A stretch of 17,714 nt of DNA. Source: Zygnema cylindricum (taxonomy: Eukaryota > Streptophyta > Zygnematophyceae > Zygnematales > Zygnemataceae). Location: contig JBBHKE010001268.1 of NCBI GenBank assembly GCA_037447655.1, positions 120,546 to 138,259 of the forward strand, in the 5' to 3' direction. The position numbers and the translations under genes are program-made. Below, in pieces: positions 1-9,812 of this stretch (its first letter is position 1; each line of letters starts with the position of its first letter). The notes beneath the pieces were generated by a model, which ran no database searches, was not told the origin of the DNA, and was given only the letters and a program-made list of their open reading frames with translations.

Positions 1-67
1 TAGGGAAAGCTTTGTAAGAAGTTCGTGAAAGAACGAGTATGAGAAGAGTAACAGAGGTAAAAAGAGA
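1..67. repeat. Intron-6 segment duplicated at 247-313
   Basis: This stretch recurs at 247-313 with only a few substitutions (both start TAGGGAAAGCTTTGTAA). It lies at the beginning of intron 6 of the ATPase gene in sense direction, and the second copy lies inside intron 5. Exon 6 therefore sits between two copies of the same intronic sequence. Confidence 0.8.
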
Positions 68-74
68 ATATCAC

Positions 75-1481
75 TCGCATTTTTTCGCAATTTCATCGAC
101 ATCGAAACCTTCCTCTATCTTCTCGTCCTGAAAGAGCTCGTAAAAGATCGTAAAAGTTGTGAAAATGTTAGTGAAAGGTTTGGAAACGGTTTGGAAGAGG
201 TTTGTTAAAGGTTTGTGAAAGGGTGGTAAAAGGGTCGTTAGATGATTAGGGAAAGCTTTGTAAAAAGTTCGTGAAAGAACGAGTAAGAGAAGAGTAACAG
301 AAGTAAAAAGAGTGTATGTGAGAGGAGAGTGAGAGGAGAGAGAGGAGAGAAAGGGAAGAGTAAAAGAAAAGCAAAAGAAGAGTAAAGGAAGAGTCAAAGA
401 AGAGTAAGAAAAGAGTAAAAGAAGAGAAAAAGAAAAGAAAGAGGAGAGTAAAAGTAGAGTACAAGAAGAGTAATAAAAGAGTACAAGTAAGATAAAAAAA
501 GGAAGAATAAGAGAAGAGTAACAGAAGAGTAAAATAAGAGTCGTAAGATATGTAAGTCAGATTAGTTACCTAAAAATATACCTACACACATATACCTACA
601 TATAATCAGGTTATGGTGGCAAACATTATCCAAATTTGTGAAAAACCGTAAAAAACCCTAAAAAATCCCACGACGAAAAGATTCCGGTACATATCCGCAG
701 TACAAACCGTGAAGTACAGCCTAGGTTCGTTACAAGGCCCAGTAGTTAAGAAAACCTTGTGTCACTGTGTCCACACCGTAACGTAAAAGTCCCACACGCC
801 GTAATCGAGTATCTCAATAGGGTCATAGGGTTTGTTTTGTGTTTTTTTTATAATAAAACAAAAACAAGACAGAAATAAAATAACCCTAAACATACGGTCG
901 CACGGAGAAAACGAGGTGTGGCCCCAATCAGCGTGCTCGCGCGTGCGAAAAATTGCAAGGTTCAGTACAGTACGCCGCAGTTAACTATTCTGGAACATAT
1001 TTGTTACAGAATTAACAAGATAACGGAAAAAAAAACGAACATACACGGTAACACGGTAATTTATCGGCAGTTTACATTTAGGGATGAGGTATCAATAATA
1101 TCAAGTACCTGGACAGCTCAATAGATGAGCCCTTAAATCAGGTAGGTTTAACCACCGATATACAACATTACCTAAGACCTTAAAAAAACGTTTAAAAATC
1201 CCTCATACCTTAAAGCCAAACATATAAAATGACTTATCCTTCATAAAAATGTTACATTGCCCAATTACCTTCAAGAAAAAAGTTCAAAATGCCCGATTAC
1301 CTTCAAAAAAACGTTTAAAATTTTTGTTCGGGCAGCTGCATCGGGCAGCCCGATATAAAAATGTCGCGGCAAACGCCTTAAGATGGCTTCATCCAAATCC
1401 TGAGGTCTATTTGTACCACAAAGAACCAAAACTCTCGCATTTTCTGCAAACATACCCCAAAACAGTATAAAAAATATAAAC

Positions 1482-1517
<36 letters not shown>

Positions 1518-4500
1518 AAAAAAGAAAGGAAAAAAAAACAAGAAAGCAAAAAAAAGAAGAGAGGAAAAGGAGAGAAAGAAAAGAAAAGAAACAAGGAGGT
1601 TATGTCTGGAGCCAGTACTTTTGGACCAGAAAGAATACAAAACTATGTAAGAAAAGATGAAACGGAAGAATAAAAAAAAAAACAGGACATTTGTGGGGTT
1701 CAAAATTTCTTGCACTTTAAAGAATAACAACTCTTCTATATTTTAAGTGAATACCCCAAAAAAAGATGAAAATAATAAAAAAGAATAAGAAAATAAAAAA
1801 GGGAGGTTTAGAATTTGGAAGTTGTCACTCTGGACCTAAAAAACAAAAGAAACCAGAAAACTCCAAAACTTTTCTTCACCGACAGAGAGAATTTTACAGG
1901 CCCAACCAAGAAACCAGAAAAGCATAGAAAACAATAAAATCAACCCTAAAAGACCATAAAAAAAAACACAAAATTCTCCAAAAAGCAGGGGAAGAACTTA
2001 AAATACTGACATGAATCTAAAAAAAAAGAAAGCCTGAAACCACAAAAAAACTAAAAAAAAAAAACTCAAAAAACTCAAGAAACTAAACAAAACACCCAAA
2101 AAACTCAGGAAAAAAAAAAAAAAACAATGACAACAACAACAACAACCCAAAAGGGCTCGGGAAAAACCTCTAAACCTAAAGATAACATACTATTTGTGGC
2201 GAAACCGTCCCATTGGGCCATAAATTCCGTTTTCATAGAAGAGAGGGCCTCGTGATCTCCCATCCCATTCCCTCTCTGTCCCAAAAAACTGTCTACCTCG
2301 TCCACAAAAATAATCGACGGTTGCAATTTGTTTGCAAGAGAGAACAAAGCGGAAACTGCGCACCAAAACTCGTTTTCTGTTAGCCATTACGGAACAGAGC
2401 TAGAGGCCAAGGGGGAGCGGGAAGAGTGGGAGGGGGAGGGGGAGGGGGAGGGGAAGGGGGAGGGGGAGAGGGAGGGGGAGGGGAAGGGGGAGGGGGAGAG
2501 GGAGGGGGAGGGGAAGGGGGAGGGGGAGAGGGAGGGGGAGGGGGAGGGGGAGGGGGAGAGGGGCGGGGAGGGGGAGGGGGAGAGGGAGGGGGAGGGGGAG
2601 GGGGAGAGGGGGGGGGGGGGAGGGGGATGGGAGGAGGGGAAGGGGGAGGTTAAGGGGGGGGGGAGAGAGTGAAAGAGAGAGTTGCTTCTAAATCTCGTTT
2701 CAGTTCAGGTTTAAGTTTTGGTTCACGGTTTTCAGTTTTTGCTCGAGGTTTTGGTGTTGGTTTTTCGTTTTACGGTGAAGTTATTACGAAGTTTTTGTCA
2801 ATGTTTTGGTAAACCAAACCAAACAACTCATGCTCGCTAGATTCCTCAAAAATAAGAAAATGTATTGGAATGGACAATTCTTCATTCGACTAGCACATTT
2901 CAGGGGAAGATTTTCTTTTCCTTACATGTGGTTCACAATTCAATGGACAGAATCTGTTCTACAATATGATCTATTTTCTTTCTTTAGAATCCAAATGATC
3001 TAGCATATTCAACACATTTGATATTATTCCAAATTTCAACTTAAAAGACCATTCAATTTTGAAATAAACCTTGAAAAAACCCCTTAAGGCGCCTTCCAAT
3101 TTCATTTTGCTCTGAAAAACAGACTCTCAACTTTCCTTCTCTGGCATTCCAGTATCAAATTTAACTCAAAAACCTCTCAACTTTCAAATCCCCCATCTCC
3201 GAATCAAATAGTCAAAAAATTCTCAGCTTCCTCAAGATTCTTGTTTTCTCCTTCTCTCTTTCTCGTTTTCTATCTCTCATTCTCTTCCTCGCTTTCTCTT
3301 TCTCTATTTCTTCAAATTCTTCTCTCTCTCCCCCTCTCTCTCTTTCTCATCCTCTCATTCTGACCTCTCTTTCTTATTCCCTTTTTCTCTTCCTTTCTCT
3401 TTCTCTTCAAATTTAAAAAACCGTTCCAAACCACTTGCCCATAAGTTTGGCCACTCTCACATTAACTCCCTCAACTTTATCTTTCTCTTGTTCTCCCTTT
3501 TCCTCTTTGTCTTTCTCTTGAGATTCTCTTCAGATTTAAAAAAAAAAAATTACCGTCTCCGAACCACTTGCTCATAAAAAGATTGGCCACTCTCATATTA
3601 ACTTCCTTGGCCCTCTCTTTCTCTCTCTCTTCAAATTTTCAAAAACATACGTTATCTTTGACCATCTTTTTCATTCTCTCTTTCATTACCTTCTTCAATT
3701 CTCACTTTCACTCTGTCTTCCATTCTCACTTTCATTCTCTCTTTCCTTTCTCTATTTCTCATTCTCTATATTGCTTCCTCTCTTCAAAAACTTACCCAAT
3801 TTTTGACCGTCTCCAAACCATTTGCTCATAAGATTGGCGACTCTCACATTGATAAAAGCGGCATCAGCTTCCTTTGCCAAAGCTTTTGCCAAAAGAGTTT
3901 TTCCGGTTCCCGGGGGACCATAGAGCATGATGCCCTTCTGGTTCCTGAAAGACACATCAGACCAGAAATAGTGAGGAAGACGAGGGGGAGAGGGAGAGAG
4001 AGGGACGGGGAGAGCAGGACAGACATGGGAGGGAGAAGAGGGCGGAAGAGGGGGAGGAGGGGGGAAGAGGTGGGAAGAGGGGGGAAGAGGGGAGAAGAGG
4101 GAAGAGGGAGGTAAGTGGAGAGGAAAGGAGAGAGAGGAAGTGGGAGCGGGAGAGGGAAAAGGGGAAAAGAAAAGAGTCAATGAAAAAGACAGCAAGAGTG
4201 TGATCTAAAAGATAAAAGTAGACAAAGAACCAGAGAGAGAATGGATGGCAATAAAAGGACTTAGAAAGTTTAAAAAGAGCACGTAAACGATGGATGGTGC
4301 GAAAGAGCGCAAGAAAACGAGTGAGAGATAGACACTGAAGGGCAAAGGAGAGGGAAGAGCAAGATAGAGCGAGAGGGGGGGGCAGGGTGCAAGCACTAGC
4401 AAGGTCAAGGTCATTCTCCTTTCTTCTCTCTCTTACTCTCTCCCTTCTCCTCCCTGTATTCACCTGAGCAGTCTAGATCCAAAAATCTCAGGTCTGTCCA

Positions 4501-5051
4501 GGGGGAGAATGACAAGATGTCGAAGCTCCTCCTTTACTCCCTCCAGGCCCCCTATGGCATCAAATCCCTCCTCTATATCGGCCGGGTTTACTACGTCTTG
4601 CACTATTGCTTCCTGCAGAGAAGGAGAGCAAGGAGAGAGAGAAGGGGAGAGAGTGAGAGCGAGACGTAAGGATAGTAGAGAAAGTGGTCGAAGAAGGTGG
4701 AAAAGTATGTGAGGTAGGAGATGAAAGTGGAAGTGGGAAGGGAAACTTCCAGTGGTCAAATGCGATCTCATAAAATAACTCTATAATTTGACACCTGCCT
4801 AAAAAAAAGAAATCCTCCCCCCCTCCCCTCTCTCCCGCCCCCCTCTCCTTCCCCACCTCATACGGTGTGAGCACGAGGTTGGGCTTCCCCAGCCTGAGAG
4901 CTGTCTGCTTCCTCCTCTCCGCCTGCTGCCTGGTCTGCTGCTTCGTGGGGTCGAAGAGAGAGGCGGTGAAGACCACTACTGCCGTGCTCAGAGCCGCACT
5001 CAACACGTATCCCAAGACCTCCTGTCCCACGCCTCGTTTCGGCTCCGACAT
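75..5051 (-). CDS. ATAD1: ATAD1/Msp1-like AAA+ ATPase, 3' end outside window
   Basis: This is the membrane-anchored AAA+ extractase family that pulls mislocalised tail-anchored proteins from mitochondrial and peroxisomal membranes (family knowledge). Six exons on the minus strand join in frame: 5051-4857, 4612-4464, 3944-3796, 2355-2191, 1443-1301 and 127-75. Every intron is GT-AG (donors GTGGGG, GTGAAT, GTAAGT, GTATGT, GTAATC, GTGATA). The joined product gives about 284 residues; family members are about 360 long, so roughly 75 C-terminal residues lie beyond position 1. A hydrophobic segment at residues 11-33 is the likely membrane anchor. Walker A GPPGTGKT is at 124-131, pore loop KWFG at 156-159, Walker B IIFVDE at 179-184, sensor-1 TNRP at 230-233 and the RRLP arginine-finger region at 242-245. 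The IGGLE and [14 protein letters not shown] segments fit the plant form best. The start is the first Met, just before the anchor. No inactivating change was seen. Exon ends are inferred, not tested against RNA. Confidence 0.93.
128..560. repeat. Purine-biased degenerate minisatellite in intron 5
   Basis: The plus strand is a run of loosely repeated GTGAAAG, GTAAAAG, GGTTTG and GAAGAGTAAAA units, making the transcribed sense strand pyrimidine-rich. It includes the polypyrimidine stretch just ahead of the exon 6 acceptor. The rest of intron 5 (560-1160) has more ordinary composition, and I recognise no gene, RNA or transposon end in it. Confidence 0.7.
247..313. repeat. Second copy of the 1-67 intron segment
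   Basis: This is a direct repeat of 1-67 at a spacing of 246 bp. The similarity stops before exon 6 sequence would be expected, so the duplication is partial, or the exon copy has decayed or been replaced by the GAGAG-rich stretch that follows. Confidence 0.8.
1167..1333 (-). repeat. Tandem copies of the exon 5 end and its splice donor
   Basis: In sense direction the end of exon 5 plus donor (TTGAAG then GTAATCGGGC) is followed 32 nt later by a near copy (TTGAAG then GTAATTGGGC, around 1262-1272). A third, weaker copy lies around 1167-1195. The first is the donor that joins in frame to exon 6. Use of the second would add 32 nt and shift the frame. Confidence 0.65.
1482..1529. repeat. (GAAA)n microsatellite
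   Basis: About eleven uninterrupted GAAA units on the plus strand (TTTC on the sense strand) lie within intron 4, near its 3' acceptor. The rest of intron 4 (1530-2190) is A-rich on the plus strand with scattered AAAAAG and CAA runs and shows no other feature. Confidence 0.9.
2405..2670. repeat. (GGGGGA)n purine minisatellite with 30-bp higher-order unit, intron 3
   Basis: This is pure G/A on the plus strand for about 260 bp. A 30-bp unit repeats in exact register at 2461-2490 and 2491-2520 and then drifts from 2521. It starts only about 50 bp upstream, in transcription, of nothing but intron, and ends near the acceptor of exon 4 (2356). It therefore supplies an extreme C/T-rich stretch before that acceptor. 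It has G-quadruplex and triplex (H-DNA) potential. Confidence 0.95.
3402..3475 (-). repeat. Decayed copy of the exon 3 terminus in intron 3 (copy A)
   Basis: On the sense strand this reads close to the last part of exon 3 (VNVRVA, then GKWFG), preceded on the plus strand by the same TCTTCAAATTT leader. It lacks the intact end of exon 3 and its donor. It is the most diverged of the copies recognised. Confidence 0.7.
3535..3612 (-). repeat. Decayed copy of the exon 3 terminus in intron 3 (copy B)
   Basis: The sense strand reads NMRVANL, then a 3-bp insertion, then MSKWFGDG, against [15 protein letters not shown] in the true exon. It is followed by an A-rich stretch and the same CTTCAGATTT leader. 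It lies about 250 bp from the real exon 3 end (3796-3860) and about 130 bp from copy A. The copies carry no plausible acceptor of their own, so they are probably not alternative exons. The remaining intron 3 sequence (2680-3400 and 3613-3795) is C/T-rich or GTTTT-rich and shows nothing else. Confidence 0.75.
3945..4463 (-). other. Intron 2, pyrimidine-rich, no other feature
   Basis: The sense strand is dominated by CTCTTCCC and TCTCTC runs from 3965 to 4190 and again around 4340-4450. Open frames on the sense strand here are leucine/serine/proline-rich and arise because such tracts contain few stop codons. No gene or RNA was recognised. Confidence 0.7.
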
Positions 5052-5082
5052 CGTAGCACCCTGAGCGATGATAAGAAGGGAA

Positions 5083-5420
5083 TTAAGGAGAGTTGGGAGG
5101 GATTTAGAGAAGGTTTTGAGGAAGGTTTTGGAGGAAGGTTTGAAGGAGGGCTTTATGAAGGGTTAGGAGAGCTAAGAGAGTTTATGGAATAGTTTAAAGG
5201 AATGATTTTAAGGAATGAATTGCTTAACAAAAACGTTTTGAGGAAGTTTTCGAAAATGTTTAAAGAAATGCTTGGAGGATTGTTTTCAGAAAAATGATTT
5301 GGAAAACGTTTTAAAGAATGAGAAACGCCTTAAGGAACGTTATGAGGAGAATTTTAAGGCACTATTTAAAGTATGGTTTAGGGAGTGCTTTAAAAAATGG
5401 TTCAAAAAAGGGTTTTAAGA
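5083..5420. repeat. Degenerate minisatellite upstream of the ATPase gene
   Basis: Many imperfect units of the form GAAGGTTTTGAGGAAGG, GGAATGATTTTAAGG and GAGGAAGTTTTCG occur on the plus strand. The tract begins about 30 bp upstream of the ATPase start codon and so occupies the presumed 5' UTR and core-promoter region. No clear TATA box was identified for that gene. Confidence 0.7.
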
Positions 5421-5809
5421 AATAGTTGAAGGAACGTATACATGCGTTGACGGGATGGTAAAAAAAATTAGGGTGAACTGCTATGGTTTATGGAGGTGAT
5501 TGTGTAGATTGTGAAAGGATTAGAAATGGACGGAGAAGAGAATGTGAAAAAAATGTGTTTGGATAGTTTGGGGAAGATATACAGAAAATTTATACGCTGT
5601 AAAAAAAAATTTATAGAGGAGCCTTGTAGAATTGTGTGTTGATTACATATAGAGAGTATGTGTACTTTTAATAACAATCATTAGAGATAAAAAACATTGA
5701 GTATAGCCAAACAAGTGGAGGAATGGAGCAAACAAGGGGTAGGAAGGGAAAAGGGAAGGGAAGGGGAAAGGAAGGGAAAGTGCATGAGGTGAATGACGGT
5801 TCGGAGTTT

Positions 5810-5985
5810 GAGGAGTAAAAACGATTTTAGGGTTTGGAAAAGGTGTGGAGTTTGGATTAGGGTTTGATAATTTGATTATGCTGAAATTGAGTCCCACTGG
5901 AGGATATAATATCTGGACAGGGTTACAGAGTGTAGGGTTCGGCAAGGTTTGATTAGGGTTTATAAGGTAAATTAGGGTTCCCTAA
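5810..5985. repeat. Interspersed telomere-like TTTAGGG/TTAGGGTTT motifs
   Basis: TTTAGGGTTT, ATTAGGGTTT (twice or more), GTAGGGTTC and ATTAGGGTTC occur within 175 bp, separated by unrelated sequence. They are not a tandem array. They could be a decayed interstitial telomeric patch or chance enrichment in GGTTT-rich sequence. The flanks (5421-5809 and 5986-6766) show no gene. Confidence 0.45.
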
Positions 5986-6768
5986 AAAGAGGTTTGAGTT
6001 TTACAAAGAATTAGGTTAAATTTTGAGAAAAGTTTGCATGTGATTTGAAATGGATTTCATTATTTTCTTTTTCAAAGGTTATGAGCAGAGCTTAATACCA
6101 TGTGAGCGATGTAAAACGAGGAGAGAAGAAAAATAAGATACTCTAATTGGACTATCAATATGAAAGCCAATTTAGAGACTGAAAAAAACAATTTTCCGAT
6201 AGAATTTAGATTGTGTTTTGCGCTCTGGTGGAATAAAACATGATTCTTGAAGAAAACCAGCAGAAAAAAACACTACAACTGCAAGAAAAATAAAGGTAAA
6301 TCTAGGTCAACAATGGTTGCCAAAAAATAAGAAGAGGAGGAGGAATTAAAACTTAAAAGGTCGAACAAAAATAAACGAAACAAGAACGCACTGTATTTTA
6401 AAGAACGCCGTACTGTAATTGTCCATAGAAGTGAAACTTAAGAAAAAAAAAAACACAAAACGGCTTTTCTTCAGCAATAGGATTGGTGGATAAGGGAATC
6501 TGTACTGTACTGTACTTTCGAAGAAGCTCCGAACATCATCGAAGCTTCTTTTAGCTTTTGGAGAAGACAAAAATAGTACAGACGCGTACGGCATGACGTC
6601 TGATAACGTACGTGTATGACGACAGAACAGAAATACGATCGTACATTTCTAACACTGTTACAAGTTACAGCGTTATAAGTAGGGGCTGCGTACAAAAAAT
6701 TACAAAGGTGGGAGTATAACGGTTCCATGTGCTTGTGAATTATTTGCGATTTCGCACTTGAACAGCTA

Positions 6769-7249
6769 CACCGCGAATCGTAATTAGAGTAAATTACTCT
6801 AATTCGGTCGCTCGAAATTTCGACTCTATCACATGAAATAGAGTAAATGATTCTAATTTTTTCATTATTCTATTTAAGGTAAAGTTTAATTAGCGTTTTT
6901 AATTCTAATAGATGTTCATTTTAAATAGTGTGGAGTACGGACGACCTCCGACCGTGCAAAATTGTACTTTATGAAGTAAAAAAGTACAAATAATGATTTA
7001 ATACAGGCCGTTATCATGTAACTGCGTTTTAACAAACTGCGTAATGCAAACGTCAAAGTGACAATAAACTGTACGTTTTGCCAAATTCTGTACGAATACC
7101 TTATTTCCAGTAGAGGATATTGGCATGCCAAATTAGAGTAAACTTCATAGTTGAAACAGCTCTATCACACAAATTAGCGTTCATCTCTAATTTATTTTTT
7201 TAGTTTTTGTACTCTAATTTTTTCATTACTCTAATTACGATTCGCGGTG
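6769..7249. mobile_element. MITE-like element, 24-bp TIRs, TA target duplication
   Basis: The ends are perfect inverted repeats of 24 bp (6769-6792 and 7226-7249; outer bases CACCGCGAATCG). They are flanked on both sides by TA (6767-6768 and 7250-7251). Inside each end the sequence continues with variants of TTAGAGTAA and CTCTATCACA, giving layered inverted structure. The left end contains an almost perfect 23-base palindrome with 11-base arms (AATTAGAGTAA). The element is AT-rich and encodes no credible protein. A TA duplication fits Tc1/mariner-type non-autonomous elements by general knowledge, but I do not recognise the family from the termini. Confidence 0.85.
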
Positions 7250-7344
7250 TACAGGAAAGGTAAGAAGTCCATGTATCACTATTAGTGCTGATGATTTTTT
7301 TGAGACTAAACATAACGTTTCATCGTGCACACCTGTACGATATT

Positions 7345-7394
7345 GCGCCAATCGAAAGGTGAGAATCATTCAATTCATAAGCGACCGTCCGATT
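7345..7394 (+). repeat. Dispersed 50-bp repeat, copy 1
   Basis: It aligns without gaps to 8626-8675. The shared blocks are CCAAT, GAAAGGTGAGAATC and ACCGTC followed by GAT, at identical spacing (36 bases from CCAAT to ACCGTC). This is probably a remnant of a dispersed repeat family. Confidence 0.6.
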
Positions 7395-8263
7395 AAGGTG
7401 CACGGAAAAAAAAAGGTGTACATGAAGAAAAAACATTAACACTAAGGGTGCCTTCGCATGTAACCGAAACTTTAGTATTGAAACTTTGTTTTAGCGAAGA
7501 TTCTCCGTACTACTTCTCAGAGCATTCGTATGTAAAGAAAACAAACCATTACTTTAGATTGTGACAGATGTAGACGTGGGTGTAATTTGTGACGGTTGTA
7601 GACGACTACAAAACTCGCGACAATTGATGACGTTTACAAAATAGCAACGGTTATAGACGTCTAGTACTTGTGACATCGTAGATATTTAGGGTTTGTGAAA
7701 TTTTAACATCACGCTCAAATTATGACAGCTTCGACGTCACAAATTCTAAAACTTTCCGCCATGGTTTCCCGATTTTGTTTTTTTAGTTGTTTCTCACTCT
7801 ACTTGCCATCAAAATACGCTCAAAGATAGTCAAAATAAATCTTTTTTAGGGATCTTTCATTTGATACCATTAATAACGTTTTTCATTGCAAGAATTGTGA
7901 GATAGATGCGGTAGTGGGAGAGGGAGAGAGAGAGAGGCGCTTTCACAAACTTCGCTTTTGCGAAATGGCGTCCGTTGGTCGAGACCCCTCCACGGCCCAT
8001 GTACAGAAAAAAACGCAGGGAAAAATGTCACGCATAGGCTGGAAACGTGCAGTGGGTTTTTTTTTTGGTACTCCGCTCACAAAATTTGTCCGAAACTTCC
8101 AACACATGCGACAACATCAGCCTATTCGCTCGCCTCATAGAACTTTATTTAAAATCACCTCACTATATAAAGTTTGAAGATGAGTTGGAAGGACGCGAAA
8201 GTGGGTCGAAACGCGCTAAGCGACGAACTGCGTCGTGCTAGACGACAAACTGCAATACATATA

Positions 8264-8307
8264 AAGTTTCAAGGTAACACAACTTAAGTTTCAAGGTAAC
8301 ACAACTT
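8264..8307. repeat. Perfect 22-bp tandem duplication
   Basis: The unit begins AAGTTTCAAGG and ends CACAACTT. It occurs twice back to back with no mismatch (8264-8285 and 8286-8307), which indicates a recent slippage or repair event. Confidence 0.95.
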
Positions 8308-8625
8308 GTACAATGGTAATTTCATTTTTTTGGTACGTCTACGAATTTTCTTGTTTTTTTCTAAGTTATATAAGAAAGCGATTGAAAATAACTGTAACTT
8401 TAGCATATGCGAAAGTACTCTAAAAGCAACAAAAGGTGTAGTTTTGATTATACTGTAAACCATGAATCATTATTAATAATTTTTGGAGATGACAGACATG
8501 TACGATGTTTTGTATTACTGTGTGGGTAAATGTCAGCAAAAACCTGAATACTCGTAGTGTTTATAACTTTTTGCCACTTCGATTTTATTTTCTCCATACA
8601 CACTTATCCGATTTTCACATGGAGA

Positions 8626-8675
8626 CGACCAATTGAAAGGTGAGAATCTTGGCTTTCAATCACAACCGTCAGATC
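8626..8675 (+). repeat. Dispersed 50-bp repeat, copy 2
   Basis: This is the partner of 7345-7394, in the same orientation and about 1.28 kb away. The flanking sequence has diverged too far to define element ends by eye. Confidence 0.6.
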
Positions 8676-8766
8676 CATAATTTAACAAGCGTGTTTGGAG
8701 AAAAGATATTTTACGTGGTAGGCATTTGCCAATAACCCATATGCATCTCTTTTCAACATTTCGATA

Positions 8767-8769
<3 letters not shown>

Positions 8770-8818
<49 letters not shown>
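8770..8818. repeat. (AT)n microsatellite
   Basis: An uninterrupted run of about 20 AT units is followed by a broken TTATATATT end. It sits immediately before the purine-rich tract. Confidence 0.95.
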
Positions 8819-8819
<1 letters not shown>

Positions 8820-8854
8820 TGGCAAAATATATTAGTGTCGGTGTTATCGAGAAG

Positions 8855-9812
8855 TGAGATGGAGAGGGGAAGGGGAAGGGAAAGGGAGGAGGAGAGGAAG
8901 AGGAATAGGGGAAAGGAGAGGGTGAGGGAGGGGGAGGGGTAAAGGGGAGGAAGAGGGGAAAGGAGAGGGAGAGGAATAGAGAGAAGGGTAGGGAGAGGGG
9001 GAGGGGAAAGGTGAGGGAGAGGGGAAAGGATATAGAGAGGGAGAGGAAGAAGGGAAAGGGAGATAGAGAAGGAGAGAAGAGGAAAGGGAGAGGGAGAGGA
9101 AGAGGGAGAGGGGAAGGGAGAGGGTAAGGAAGTGACAGAGAGGAAAGGAGAAAGAGAGGGAGAGGGAGACGGAAAGGGGAAGGGAGAAGGTAAGGGAGTG
9201 ACACAGGGGAAGGGAGAAGGAGAGGGAGAGAGAGAAGGGGAGGGAGAGGGGAAGGGGAAGGGAGAGGGAGAGGAACGGGGAGAGGGAGAGTGAAAAGGAG
9301 AGGGGAAGGGAGACGGAAAAGGGAAAAGAGAAAGAGAGGTAGAGGGAGAGGGGAAGGGAGAGGGAGGTGAGAAGGGAGAGAAAGAAGGAAAGGAGAGGAA
9401 GAGGAAAGGGGAGAGGGGAAGGGAGAGGGAGACGGAGAAGGGAAGGGTGAGGGAAAGGGAGATGTAGAGGGAAACAAAGAGGGAGAAGGGAAGGGCGAGG
9501 GAGAGAAAGAGGGAGAGGGGAAGGGTAAGGGAGAGGGAAAAAGAGAAGGAGAGCGAAAGAGAAAGGGAGAGGGAGAAGGAAAAGGACAACAAGAGGGAAA
9601 GAGAGAGGAAAAATGAGAGGGAGAAAGGGAGGGAGAGGGAAACGGAGGAAGAGTGTTGAAGGTAGAGAGAGTGGGGGAGGGAAAGGAAAAGGGGAAAGGA
9701 GAGGGAAAGGGAGAGGGAGAGGGAGAAGGAGAAGAATTGAGAAAGAAACAACGGGGGGAAAAGAGAGGAAGAGGGGAAGGGAGAGGGAGAGGGAGAGTGA
9801 GGGGGAAAGAGC
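8855..9812. repeat. About 950-bp polypurine tract (GGGAGA-type)
   Basis: The plus strand is almost entirely G and A, built from degenerate GGGAGA, GGGGAAGG and GAGAGGAAGA units, with isolated T or C bases. All three frames of the complementary strand stay open for over 300 codons, because stop codons all contain A and are therefore rare in C/T-only sequence. Mirror-symmetric purine stretches of this kind can form intramolecular triplexes. It also marks the limit beyond which the plus-strand copia element cannot be followed. Confidence 0.95.

Larger units (their letters stand above)
7252..8769. other. Non-coding stretch with scattered old repeats
   Basis: No open frame here resembles a protein I recognise, and no RNA gene is evident. 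It holds a diverged 50-bp repeat pair (7345-7394 and 8626-8675), a GACG/TGTAGACG-rich patch (7560-7690) that looks like worn transposon sequence, and a perfect 22-bp tandem duplication (8264-8307). Confidence 0.55.

Noticed and set aside
1317-1335. RHF in place of the usual lysine/arginine-arginine after RRLP in the ATPase, as a possible inactive arginine finger
   Set aside because: As I recall, plant members of the family also lack arginine at that second position, so it is not evidence of inactivation.
2328-2672. Gly/Glu-rich open frames on the plus strand
   Set aside because: This is a translation of the GGGGGA minisatellite. It lies antisense within intron 3 of the ATPase gene.
5643-5945. 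100-codon open frame upstream of the ATPase gene
   Set aside because: It has a Pro/Ser/Phe-rich composition from GGTTT/GGGAAGG sequence read backwards. It has no recognisable domain or splice context.
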